Shown here: piece by piece, positions 25,224 through 33,895 of the stretch
How the letters are laid out: each line of letters begins with the position of its first letter
Numbering within the stretch: position 1 is the stretch's first letter
NCBI GenBank assembly: GCA_937125455.1
Contig: CAKZLK010000030.1
Location: forward strand, 1 to 64,000
Origin: an uncultured Aequorivita sp.
GTDB taxonomy: Bacteria; Bacteroidota; Bacteroidia; Flavobacteriales; Flavobacteriaceae
Reading direction: 5' to 3'
Length of the DNA: 64,000 bases
Notes under the pieces: generated by a model
Told to the model about the DNA's origin: nothing
Database searches by the model: none
What the model saw: the letters and a program-made list of their open reading frames with translations, nothing else
Translations under genes and position numbers: made by a program

Positions 25224-27875
25224 TTAGTTTTCTGTTTTTGTAGTATCGGTCTTCTTTTTCTTCCCGCCTAAAATACCACCCAAAACGTCTTTTATAATTT
25301 TTGTGTTTTGTTGTTGGGCAGTTTGTTGCTGGTTATTTGTGTTGGTAATCGTTTTTGTAGAATCTTGTTTGGTATCACCACCCAATAATCCACCCAAAAT
25401 ATCGGTTCCTTGATTAATGAGTTTATCTTTTTGTTTCGCCAAAAGTTGCTGGGTAAGTGTATTGATTGCGGCTTCGGAGTTAAGTGAAACTTGAGGATTG
25501 GTAAATGTTCCTTTCAACCCAATGGGTAAAGCAACGCTCATTTCGTCGGCTTCTTTCGGGCTTAAATTTTGAAGTAATTTTGTTACTTCGCCACCCAAAT
25601 ATTTTGCAGGAACATCCAGCGTTAAATTATAATCGATGGATTTATCCAGGCCATGTGTTCCCGCTACTGCTAAATCAATTCCTTTCACATCAAAATGAAA
25701 CGGCTTCACTTCAATTTTTCCATTGTTGAAAGTAAAATTGGTACTCACATCTCGCAAACTCAACCTATCTAAATTCAAAAACGAAACTTTGTCTCCAAGA
25801 GCGGAAAGGAGTGGAGCCTGCTGTGGATCAACTTCTGCAGTAATTATTTGCGCCAATGCAGTTCCGGCTAGTGTAGAAAGTTTTGGTGAAAGATCTTTCG
25901 TCAATTCTCCGTTCAATTGAAATTTCGTATTCAAACTTCCCTGTAAAGCCTTTGCAATCGGCACTAAAAATTGGAACATCTCCAATTCCTTGAAAGATTG
26001 ATCAATGTCTATTTTGCTCAAATCGAGATCCATTGCAAAGGTTGGCGTTTCGTCTTTGGTAGAAACGTTTCCAGAAAGCGCAATGTTTCCACCAAAAATA
26101 TTTGAGGTAAAATTGCTTATTGTAATGGTTTCATTTTTAATTGCGGCAATCCCTTTCGCATTTGTTAATTCTAGATTGTCATAAATAACTTTATTTGCGT
26201 TAAAATCTAATGTTGCATCAAGAAAATCTGGAATTTTTACGGCTTCCGGTGAAGTGGTTTTCTGGGAAGTGCTTCCTGATCTTTCGGAATTTCTTTTGGC
26301 TGAATTGTCATCCGAAGCCATAAAATCATTGACATTAAAAGTATTGGATTGAATGGCAAAACGCCCTTTCAAATCCTGTTTGCTCATTAAAAAAGGAATT
26401 AGGTTTTTAATGTTTCCCGAAGCTTTAAAATCAGTTTGGCCTGTTTGGGCATTCAATTCCTTTAAAGTTATTGTACCTGGCTCAAGTGCTAAATTTGCGT
26501 TTGAAACTTTCAATTCATTTTTAAAACCAGCGTCATAGGTAAAATTGGTCAAACTTGCGGTTCCACGTGCATCTATTTTTTGGTACTGCTCTTTATCAAC
26601 GGATTCCATGTCGAAATTGGCGATAATATCTGCTTTAAAAATCCCACTGAGGTCCTGTTCCATGTCCACGGGCAACACCTTTTTAATATTCGCAAGATTT
26701 AATGTACCCTGCATTTCCATATTTATAAATGGGTTTTCGGTCATATTTTTAATGCTTCCATTTATACGAAAAGGTTCGCCGTCAATTCTAAACGTGAGCT
26801 TTGGAATGTTTAAATATGTATCTTTCAAAAAACCAGTTTCGTTTTTTAGTTGTGCGTCAATAGTAATATTATTTACTGCTTTTGGAAGATTGGGATATTT
26901 AAACGAGGCGTTCTCACTAGCCACTTTTATATCCATCATCGGAATGTGGGTACTGTCCACAATACCTTTCAACATTCCGTTTACCGTAAAATCGCCCGTG
27001 GTTTTCACATCATTTATTTGCTTCACATAGGTTTCTGGAAGAACGGCGAGAAAATTTTTAAAATCAGATGAGGGAGTTTTGAAAGTAATATCCACTTCAT
27101 TATTTGTTTCGTTCACTTTTACAAAGCCATCAAATTTTAGGGGTAATTCGTTAATTTTAGCTTCGTTTTCTAGAAAAGTGTATTTCTGGTTTTTTAAATC
27201 AAGTTTGAAAACTGCGTCTAGTGAAATGTGGTTTTTGGTCAAATATTCGGCACTTTCGATCCTGAAAGAAGCAAACGCTTCGGTTTTTGTGTCTAAGTTA
27301 GTGACCTCCTGGGAAAGATCGCCACTGCCTTCATGCTGAACTTCTGTTAGCATTAAATAGGTTTTGTTGGCTTCGTCCAAATAGTTGATTTGTGAATTTT
27401 TTATCTCATATTTTTTCAATTTAAAATTAAAACCGCCACTATTAGATGTGTCACCCTCTGTAATTGCTGGAGCATTTTTTTTTACGGCAATGTCATAATT
27501 CGCGTTTCCGAGTGAGTCAATTTTTATATTTACAAAAGCCTCGTCCAATTTTATGGCGTCAATTTCAATGTCTTTTGTTTTGAAAAGTTGCATTATTCCC
27601 ATATCCAACTTCAGGCTTTTTCCTCTGGCAAGTGTATCACCCTCAAATGGAGTTTTATTGATCACGCTGAAATTTTCCAACTGAAGCGAAGCATTTGGAA
27701 AACTGCTGAAAAGACTCAAGTCTAACTGTTCCCACGCTACTTTTGCGTTTAGGTTTTTTTCGATGGTTTGTTTTAGTATTTTTTCAAGACTTCCTTTAAA
27801 GATAAATGGTGCCGCTAACAACAGCAGAATTAAAATTCCGAGAATAATTCCTATTATTTTGAGCGATTTCTTCAT
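25224..27875 (-). CDS. Large AsmA-like protein
   Basis: 883 aa. One N-terminal membrane anchor (about 7-27) with the rest in the periplasm as repeated beta strands of the AsmA/TamB-type groove (chorein-like), and an AsmA C-terminal region at about 560-800. The end is a low-complexity tail rich in Thr, Gln and Lys, including GGLLGGD and GGILGGKKKK. Members of this superfamily are proposed to carry phospholipids between membranes or to help outer-membrane assembly. It is a single gene between convergent and divergent neighbours. A second, smaller AsmA-like protein lies at 60.7 kb. Confidence 0.8.
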   Translation of the reverse strand: MKKSLKIIGIILGILILLLLAAPFIFKGSLEKILKQTIEKNLNAKVAWEQLDLSLFSSFPNASLQLENFSVINKTPFEGDTLARGKSLKLDMGIMQLFKTKDIEIDAIKLDEAFVNIKIDSLGNANYDIAVKKNAPAITEGDTSNSGGFNFKLKKYEIKNSQINYLDEANKTYLMLTEVQHEGSGDLSQEVTNLDTKTEAFASFRIESAEYLTKNHISLDAVFKLDLKNQKYTFLENEAKINELPLKFDGFVKVNETNNEVDITFKTPSSDFKNFLAVLPETYVKQINDVKTTGDFTVNGMLKGIVDSTHIPMMDIKVASENASFKYPNLPKAVNNITIDAQLKNETGFLKDTYLNIPKLTFRIDGEPFRINGSIKNMTENPFINMEMQGTLNLANIKKVLPVDMEQDLSGIFKADIIANFDMESVDKEQYQKIDARGTASLTNFTYDAGFKNELKVSNANLALEPGTITLKELNAQTGQTDFKASGNIKNLIPFLMSKQDLKGRFAIQSNTFNVNDFMASDDNSAKRNSERSGSTSQKTTSPEAVKIPDFLDATLDFNANKVIYDNLELTNAKGIAAIKNETITISNFTSNIFGGNIALSGNVSTKDETPTFAMDLDLSKIDIDQSFKELEMFQFLVPIAKALQGSLNTKFQLNGELTKDLSPKLSTLAGTALAQIITAEVDPQQAPLLSALGDKVSFLNLDRLSLRDVSTNFTFNNGKIEVKPFHFDVKGIDLAVAGTHGLDKSIDYNLTLDVPAKYLGGEVTKLLQNLSPKEADEMSVALPIGLKGTFTNPQVSLNSEAAINTLTQQLLAKQKDKLINQGTDILGGLLGGDTKQDSTKTITNTNNQQQTAQQQNTKIIKDVLGGILGGKKKKTDTTKTEN

Positions 27876-28006
27876 AAAAAAATTGAAAAATTTATTGGTG
27901 ATAATTTCTTTGATAACAACCTGTTAATAAAATGGCCGTAACAGAAAATTATATCTGCACACAAATTTACTTGGTAGTCATTTTCTTTTCCTTAATTTCG
28001 TCTTAA

Positions 28007-29152
28007 ATGTTAAAATTGGATTCACTAAAGCCTCTTCACGACATCTATTTTTCCCTTGGCAGCAATATGGGGAACCGTTTTGACCATCTTCAAAATGCAG
28101 TGAATGCATTGTTTGAAGAAGTTGGGAGCATCATTAAAATATCTTCCGTTTATGAAACTCCCGCATTTGGTTTTGACGGGGATCCTTTTTTGAACTGTGC
28201 GGTTTGGCTGCAAACCGCTATGAAACCTTCCAAAGTCCTAAAAACTATTTTGGAAATTGAAAAAAAAATGGGGCGAAAACGTCATGCTTCAAAAGGCTAT
28301 GCTTCCAGACCTATTGATATCGATATCATTTTTCTCGATGATTTGGTAAAAGAATCTGCAAAATTAACCCTGCCTCATCCTGAAATGGAAAAGCGAAAGT
28401 TTGTTCTGCAACCATTGGCAGAGCTCAATTCACAATTAATTCACCCAGTTTCGCATAAGAATATTATAAAACTCTTGGCAGAAACAGCAGATAAAAGTAT
28501 ACTTCAAAAACAATCTAAATGGCTTAGCAATCCTATGAAGGATTATAATATTTCTCGGTATAATTACATAGCTATTGAAGGAAATATTGGTGCGGGAAAA
28601 ACGAGCCTGGCCACAAAAATAGCGAGTGATTTTAACTCCAAATTAATTTTAGAGCGATTTAAGGACAATCCTTTTCTGCCGAAATTTTATGAAGATGCCG
28701 CACGTTATGCTTTTCCTTTGGAAATGTCTTTTTTGGCAGACCGCTATCAACAGTTGGTGGATGATATTACTCAATTTGATCTATTTAAGGAATCTGTTAT
28801 CGCCGATTATGACGTGAATAAATCCCTAATATTTGCAAGCATCACATTGCCAGAGGAAGAATATGCGCTCTATAAAAAACTATACCATGTGATGCACAAG
28901 GATGTGCCAAAACCAGATGCCTATATTTATCTTTATCAAAATACGGAGCGTTTGCTGGAAAACATAAAAAAGAGGGGGCGTAAATACGAACAGAGCATTG
29001 AAGCCTCTTACCTTCAAAAACTTAATAAGAGTTATTTGGAATTCATTAAAAACCAACATTCCGAAACTATAAAAATCATCGATATTTCTGAGATGGACTT
29101 TATGAAAAATCGTGCGGATTATTTGAAGATTTTAAAAGAAATTCTTTCCTAA
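28007..29152 (+). CDS. folK: Fusion of FolK (HPPK) and deoxynucleoside kinase
   Basis: 381 aa. Residues 12-165 are 2-amino-4-hydroxy-6-hydroxymethyldihydropteridine diphosphokinase, the folate-pathway step that adds pyrophosphate before dihydropteroate synthase: IYFSLGSNMGNR at the start and the signature RPIDIDIIFLDD (101-112). Residues 185-381 are a deoxynucleoside kinase: P-loop GNIGAGKTS (192-200), the ERFKDNPFLPKFY segment, and the RxxxR-like KKRGRKYEQ lid. There is one continuous frame with no stop between. The two activities are not in the same pathway; fusion means fixed co-expression of folate and nucleotide salvage enzymes. The same arrangement is seen in other flavobacteria, so it is not a frameshift artefact. 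Confidence 0.88.
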   Translation: MLKLDSLKPLHDIYFSLGSNMGNRFDHLQNAVNALFEEVGSIIKISSVYETPAFGFDGDPFLNCAVWLQTAMKPSKVLKTILEIEKKMGRKRHASKGYASRPIDIDIIFLDDLVKESAKLTLPHPEMEKRKFVLQPLAELNSQLIHPVSHKNIIKLLAETADKSILQKQSKWLSNPMKDYNISRYNYIAIEGNIGAGKTSLATKIASDFNSKLILERFKDNPFLPKFYEDAARYAFPLEMSFLADRYQQLVDDITQFDLFKESVIADYDVNKSLIFASITLPEEEYALYKKLYHVMHKDVPKPDAYIYLYQNTERLLENIKKRGRKYEQSIEASYLQKLNKSYLEFIKNQHSETIKIIDISEMDFMKNRADYLKILKEILS

Positions 29153-29205
29153 ATACTAAATATTGTCGCTGTAAAATTATTTTTACTTCCTTGAAAAATT
29201 GATGG

Positions 29206-29235
29206 TTGAAAGCATATCTGCTTTATGTACCTTTG
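29206..29235 (+). promoter_or_regulatory. Promoter for the pseudouridine synthase homologue
   Basis: TTG at 29206-29208, exactly 19 bases, then TACCTTTG at 29228-29235, ending 13 bases before the ATG. This is the ideal Bacteroidota sigma-A promoter layout and implies a very short leader. Confidence 0.8.
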
Positions 29236-29248
29236 CAAAAAATATTAA

Positions 29249-30181
29249 ATGAGTACACAAGACAATTACGACAAGGGAAGAAGTTCCAACAAGCCTGGAA
29301 AAAATGCACGAAAGAAAAGTATGGCTCGTGGAAATGCTCCATTAAAATCTGATACTTCACATAAAAATACTGGTCGCCAGCAAGACCCAACAAAACCAAA
29401 GCTGAAGTTTGACAAAACTGGAAAAGAAATTGGGCGTCGTGAAAAGCCAGCAATAGTAGAAGTAAAGAAAAGCAATCCCGAAGACGGCATTCGTTTGAAT
29501 AAATATATCGCTAATAGCGGTGTTTGCTCGCGTCGCGAAGCAGATACATATATTGCCACTGGTTTGGTTACTGTTAATGGTAAAATCATTAACGAGATGG
29601 GCTATAAAGTTCAAATGAAAGATGATGTTCGCTTTGACGGTCGCCGACTAAACCCAGAACCAAATACCTATGTTTTACTGAATAAACCCAAAGGTTTTGC
29701 AACCACAGACAGTAATGCAAAGGGAATGACAGTAATGGATTTGGTTGCCAACGCTACCACAGCTAAAATAAAACCTTTCGGTCGTTTGGGTAGAAATGCT
29801 ACGGGGCTTTTGCTTTTCACCAATGATGATGAATTTGTTCAGAAATTTACCAAGAAAGGAATTTCACGTTTGTTCCATATTGAATTGGACAAAAATTTAA
29901 AATCCGAGCATCTTAAAAAAATTAAGGAAGGGATCACAATTGAAGGAAAGGAAATAGCTGTAGAAGAAATAAGTTATGTAGATAATTCGCCAAAAAGTGA
30001 AATAGGTTTAAAGATAAAGCACACAGGAAACAGCGTTATCAGAACTATTTTTGAACATCTTGGTTACGATGTGGTTCGGGTAGATTGTGTTACGCTGGGT
30101 CCGCTTACCAAAAAAGATTTGCCTCGTGGTCGGTGGAGAACACTTACCGATAAGGAACTCAGCATGTTCAGTATGATTTAA
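29249..30181 (+). CDS. RsuA/RluB-family pseudouridine synthase homologue with altered active site
   Basis: 310 aa. A basic, low-complexity N-terminal tail (1-65), an S4 RNA-binding domain (about 73-130, IRLNKYIANSGVCSRREAD), and a pseudouridine synthase domain (about 130-305) with LNKPKGFATT, GLLLFTND and GRWRTLTDKE. In this family the catalytic Asp is in GRLD; here the same position reads GRLG (Gly181, codon GGT at 29789-29791). The rest of the fold is kept, so the protein probably still binds RNA but may not isomerise uridine. It could be a ribosomal assembly factor, or the substitution could be a sequencing error. Confidence 0.85.
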   Translation: MSTQDNYDKGRSSNKPGKNARKKSMARGNAPLKSDTSHKNTGRQQDPTKPKLKFDKTGKEIGRREKPAIVEVKKSNPEDGIRLNKYIANSGVCSRREADTYIATGLVTVNGKIINEMGYKVQMKDDVRFDGRRLNPEPNTYVLLNKPKGFATTDSNAKGMTVMDLVANATTAKIKPFGRLGRNATGLLLFTNDDEFVQKFTKKGISRLFHIELDKNLKSEHLKKIKEGITIEGKEIAVEEISYVDNSPKSEIGLKIKHTGNSVIRTIFEHLGYDVVRVDCVTLGPLTKKDLPRGRWRTLTDKELSMFSMI

Positions 30182-30492
30182 TGGAAAAGGAAATTTTTTG
30201 CCATTTCATTAATTATTGATTTTTTTTTGGCACATTTGTATTGAAAATAAATAAAGTGATCGTATTTTTAAAATGGTTGGTTTTTGAAAAATTTCAAAAA
30301 CAAATATTCTAAATGAACAATACATTTTTACTTCTAGTCGCTGTAATGCAGCAGGTTACGGGCAAAAGTTCCACTATAAACGCCTTGCCTATTCGCATGT
30401 AAAATTCAAGTTAATTTTTTGTTATACCTCTACTATTTTGGGGAAGTAGCCATAAGAATTTTTAATTTACACCATTCAACGAAAATAAAAGA
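30182..30492. other. 311-base gap before the polyamine operon
   Basis: AT-rich, with no RNA gene or strong terminator recognised. It contains a 29-codon frame (30313-30402), listed separately. A long leader before arginine decarboxylase leaves room for post-transcriptional control, but I see no known riboswitch. Confidence 0.4.
30313..30402 (+). CDS. Possible 29-residue leader peptide upstream of arginine decarboxylase
   Basis: ATG to TAA, 29 codons; N-terminal half hydrophobic (FLLLVAVM), then polar. No arginine codon run is present, only one Arg near the end. It could be a translated leader or chance. Low confidence. Confidence 0.15.
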   Translation: MNNTFLLLVAVMQQVTGKSSTINALPIRM

Positions 30493-31890
30493 ATGAATAC
30501 CAAATACATAGATTTAATAAACCAAACATATTATTTTCCGCAAGAGGAATTCCGATTGGGTGATAATGGACTTGAATTTCACGGAGTAGATCTAATGGCG
30601 CTTGTTGAAAAATATGGCGCTCCGCTTAAGTTTACCTACCTTCCAAAAATTTCGGAAAACATCAATTTGGCCAAAAAATGGTTTGCCAACGCTATTGAAA
30701 AAAACAATTACAAAGGCACCTACAATTATTGTTATTGCACAAAAAGCTCGCATTTTAAACACGTTTTAAATGAAGCCTTAAAAAATGATATTCATATCGA
30801 AACCTCTTCAGCGTTTGATATTGATATTGTGGAAAGCTTGAAGGAAACGGGAAAAGTCACAGATAAAACATACGTTATCTGTAACGGTTTTAAGCGTGAG
30901 CAATACATTACAAACATTGCCAGGCTTATCAATAACGGCCACGAAAATTGCATCCCTATTATTGATAATTACGAAGAAATTGAACTGCTTTCAGACAATA
31001 TTGAAGGTCATTTTAATGTGGGAATTCGAATAGCTTCTGAAGAAGAGCCAAAGTTCGAATTCTATACTTCTCGTTTGGGAATAGGATACAAAAATATTAT
31101 TCCTTTCTATGAAGAACAGATTAAAAATAATGATAGGGTGGATCTTAAGATGCTTCATTTCTTTATAAATACTGGTATTCGTGACACCGCTTACTATTGG
31201 AACGAATTGGTAAAGTGTTTAAAAGTGTATGTTCGCCTTAAAAAAATCTGCCCTTCCTTGGTTAGTCTCAACATTGGCGGAGGTTTCCCAATAAAAAACT
31301 CACTGCACTTTGAGTACGATTATCAGTATATGATAGACGAAATTCTTAACCAAATAAACATTACCTGTGAAGAGGCCGATGTGCCAGTACCAAATATTTT
31401 TACAGAATTCGGAAGTTTTACAGTTGGCGAAAGTGGAGGTGCTATCTATGAAATTTTGTATCAAAAACAACAGAATGACCGTGAAAAGTGGAATATGATC
31501 AATTCCTCTTTTATCACGACCCTGCCAGACACTTGGGCCATCAGCAAAAAATTTATAATGTTGCCTATCAACCGTTGGAACGATGAGTATGAAAGAGTCC
31601 TTCTGGGGGGCTTAACATGTGACAGTGACGATTACTACAATAGTGAACAAAATATGGCGGCTATTTATCTGCCAAAATTCAGAAAAGAAAAACCTTTGTA
31701 TATTGGCTTCTTTAACACAGGAGCTTATCAGGAATCCATTGGCGGTTTCGGGGGCTTGCAGCACTGCTTGATTCCTTCGCCAAAACATATTTTGATAGAC
31801 AGAGACGAAAATGATAATATAACAACTAAACTTTTTTCAGAACAACAAACAAGCGAGCAATTGCTAAACATTTTAGGTTATGAGCACTAA
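30493..31890 (+). CDS. speA: Arginine decarboxylase (alanine-racemase-fold type)
   Basis: 465 aa. PLP-dependent fold III decarboxylase converting arginine to agmatine. The PLP lysine is in YCYCTKSSHF (about 87-96), the phosphate-binding loop is NIGGGFP, and the C-terminal block GGLTCDSDDYY supplies the active-site Cys/Asp. It is shorter than E. coli SpeA (about 658 aa) because it lacks its large insertion; this short form is usual in the phylum. The last 11 bases overlap agmatinase, so the pathway genes are coupled. Confidence 0.88.
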   Translation: MNTKYIDLINQTYYFPQEEFRLGDNGLEFHGVDLMALVEKYGAPLKFTYLPKISENINLAKKWFANAIEKNNYKGTYNYCYCTKSSHFKHVLNEALKNDIHIETSSAFDIDIVESLKETGKVTDKTYVICNGFKREQYITNIARLINNGHENCIPIIDNYEEIELLSDNIEGHFNVGIRIASEEEPKFEFYTSRLGIGYKNIIPFYEEQIKNNDRVDLKMLHFFINTGIRDTAYYWNELVKCLKVYVRLKKICPSLVSLNIGGGFPIKNSLHFEYDYQYMIDEILNQINITCEEADVPVPNIFTEFGSFTVGESGGAIYEILYQKQQNDREKWNMINSSFITTLPDTWAISKKFIMLPINRWNDEYERVLLGGLTCDSDDYYNSEQNMAAIYLPKFRKEKPLYIGFFNTGAYQESIGGFGGLQHCLIPSPKHILIDRDENDNITTKLFSEQQTSEQLLNILGYEH

Positions 31891-32815
31891 GACGTACGCC
31901 GGAATCCCGCAAAAATATGCGGCCCTTGAAACATCAAAAATTGTATTAATCCCAGTTCCGTATGACGGAACCAGTACCTGGCAAAAAGGTGCCGACAAGG
32001 GCCCCGAGGCATTTTTGGACGCTTCAGAGAACATGGAGCTGTATGACATTGAAACCCAGACAGAGGTTTACAAACAGGGGGTTTACCTTGCAGACGCAAT
32101 CACAGAAAATTCCTCTCCAGAAGCAGTGGTTTCTGAAGTACATAAAATCACAAAAGACTACATAAAACGAAACAAATTCGTAACAATTTTTGGTGGTGAA
32201 CACAGCATTTCCATAGGAACCATTCGTGCATTCAACGAGTGTTTTGATGATCTTACCGTGCTTCACATAGATGCACACGCAGATTTGCGTAAAGACTTCC
32301 ACGGAAGCACTTGCAATCACGCCTGTGCGGTTTATGAAGCCAGTCAGACCACAAACTTAGTACAAGTGGGTATTCGTAGTATGGACATTGCCGAAACTCG
32401 TGTGATGGATGAAGAAAAAGTATTTTTTGCGCACGATATGGCAAAGGATGAATACTGGATGGATAAAGTAATTGAAGCTTTAGGCGAAAACGTTTTTATT
32501 ACCTTCGATCTTGACGCATTTGATCCTTCAATCCTTCCTTCAACAGGAACGCCTGAACCAGGGGGGCTTTTTTGGTATGAAACGCTGGACTTTCTAAAAC
32601 AAGTTTTTGAAGAAAGAAACGTGGTAGGTTTTGATATTGTAGAACTTTGCCCAAATGAACAAGAAAGAGCTTCAGATTTCGTGGCTGCAAAACTGTACTA
32701 CAAAATGTTGACCTATAAATTTGCAGGAACCGAAGAAGGAGACGAATACGATAACCATTTCACCGAAACCAAAAAAGGTGTTTCAAAATTTAATACAGAA
32801 GAAGATGAATACTAG
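31880..32815 (+). CDS. speB: Agmatinase
   Basis: 311 aa of the ureohydrolase family. It hydrolyses agmatine to putrescine and urea. All manganese-binding motifs are intact: GGEHSISIG, HIDAHADLR and TFDLDAFDPS. It directly follows arginine decarboxylase, which makes its substrate (11-base overlap), and overlaps the deoxyhypusine synthase-like gene by 11 bases. This intact enzyme contrasts with the degraded arginase homologue at 48.9 kb. Confidence 0.94.
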   Translation: MSTKTYAGIPQKYAALETSKIVLIPVPYDGTSTWQKGADKGPEAFLDASENMELYDIETQTEVYKQGVYLADAITENSSPEAVVSEVHKITKDYIKRNKFVTIFGGEHSISIGTIRAFNECFDDLTVLHIDAHADLRKDFHGSTCNHACAVYEASQTTNLVQVGIRSMDIAETRVMDEEKVFFAHDMAKDEYWMDKVIEALGENVFITFDLDAFDPSILPSTGTPEPGGLFWYETLDFLKQVFEERNVVGFDIVELCPNEQERASDFVAAKLYYKMLTYKFAGTEEGDEYDNHFTETKKGVSKFNTEEDEY

Positions 32816-33782
32816 CAAAGGATCAATTTCCCAATTTATTGAAAAATATTATTTACACTTCAACGCCGCGGCGCTTGTGGATGCTGCAAAAGGTTACGAA
32901 GCACAGTTGAACCAAGGTTCAAAAATGCTTGTTTCTCTTGCTGGAGCTATGAGTACTGCCGAATTGGGGAAGATTTTTGCCGAAATGATCCGTCAGGATA
33001 AAGTACATATCATCTCCTGCACAGGCGCAAACCTTGAGGAAGATATAATGAATCTGGTGGCTCACAGCCATTACAAACGTGTTCCAAATTATAGGGATTT
33101 AACCCCACAGGATGAGTGGGATTTACTTGAAAAAGGAATGAACCGCGTTACAGATACTTGTATTCCCGAGGAAGAAGCTTTCCGAAGAATCCAAAAACAT
33201 ATCGTGAAATTATGGAAAGAAGCTGAAGCCAAAGGCGAACGCTACCTTCCACACGAATATATGTACAAACTTCTTTTAAGCGGGGTAATGGAGGAACATT
33301 ACGAAATAGACTTAAAAGACTCTTGGATGTACGCTGCCGCTGAAAAAAATCTGCCTATAGTTTGCCCTGGTTGGGAAGACAGTACCATGGGTAACATCTT
33401 TGCTAGCTACGTTCTAAAAGGCGAATTGAAAGCCTCTACAATGAAAAGTGGTATTGAGTATATGACTTTTCTTGCAGATTGGTACACTGACAATTCAGAA
33501 AAAGGAATCGGTTTCTTCCAGATTGGTGGAGGGATTGCAGGAGATTTTCCAATTTGTGTTGTGCCTATGCTTTATCAAGATATGGAGCGAACAGACACTC
33601 CATTTTGGAGCTATTTCTGTCAAATCAGCGATTCTACCACTAGTTTTGGAAGCTATTCAGGAGCAGTGCCAAACGAAAAAATTACTTGGGGAAAACTGGA
33701 TATTGATACTCCCAAATTCATCATTGAAAGTGATGCAACCATCGTTGCGCCTTTAATTTTTGCGTACCTTTTGGGTATGTAA
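32805..33782 (+). CDS. Deoxyhypusine synthase-like protein
   Basis: 325 aa from the ATG at 32805, inside the end of speB; the frame is open further upstream only as an overlap shadow. Rossmann-like fold with SLAGAMSTAELG near the N-terminus, GGGIAGDFPI (NAD region), and C-terminal ITWGKL, where Lys297 aligns with the catalytic lysine of deoxyhypusine synthase. Bacteria lack the eIF5A substrate; bacterial homologues transfer an aminobutyl or related group between polyamines, such as to homospermidine or an agmatine derivative. The position after speA-speB supports a polyamine-making role. The exact product is unknown. Confidence 0.85.
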   Translation: MNTSKGSISQFIEKYYLHFNAAALVDAAKGYEAQLNQGSKMLVSLAGAMSTAELGKIFAEMIRQDKVHIISCTGANLEEDIMNLVAHSHYKRVPNYRDLTPQDEWDLLEKGMNRVTDTCIPEEEAFRRIQKHIVKLWKEAEAKGERYLPHEYMYKLLLSGVMEEHYEIDLKDSWMYAAAEKNLPIVCPGWEDSTMGNIFASYVLKGELKASTMKSGIEYMTFLADWYTDNSEKGIGFFQIGGGIAGDFPICVVPMLYQDMERTDTPFWSYFCQISDSTTSFGSYSGAVPNEKITWGKLDIDTPKFIIESDATIVAPLIFAYLLGM

Positions 33783-33895
33783 AAACAGGTAAATATTTTT
33801 TACAAATAAATACGAATTACGAAAACATAGAAATCGTTTCCCTCAATAAAAATAGTTGGGGGAAGTGATAATAGATTATGTAATACAATAACAGC

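Noticed and set aside
31880-32815. Agmatinase as another degraded ureohydrolase
   Set aside because: All manganese ligands are intact, unlike the homologue at 48.9 kb.
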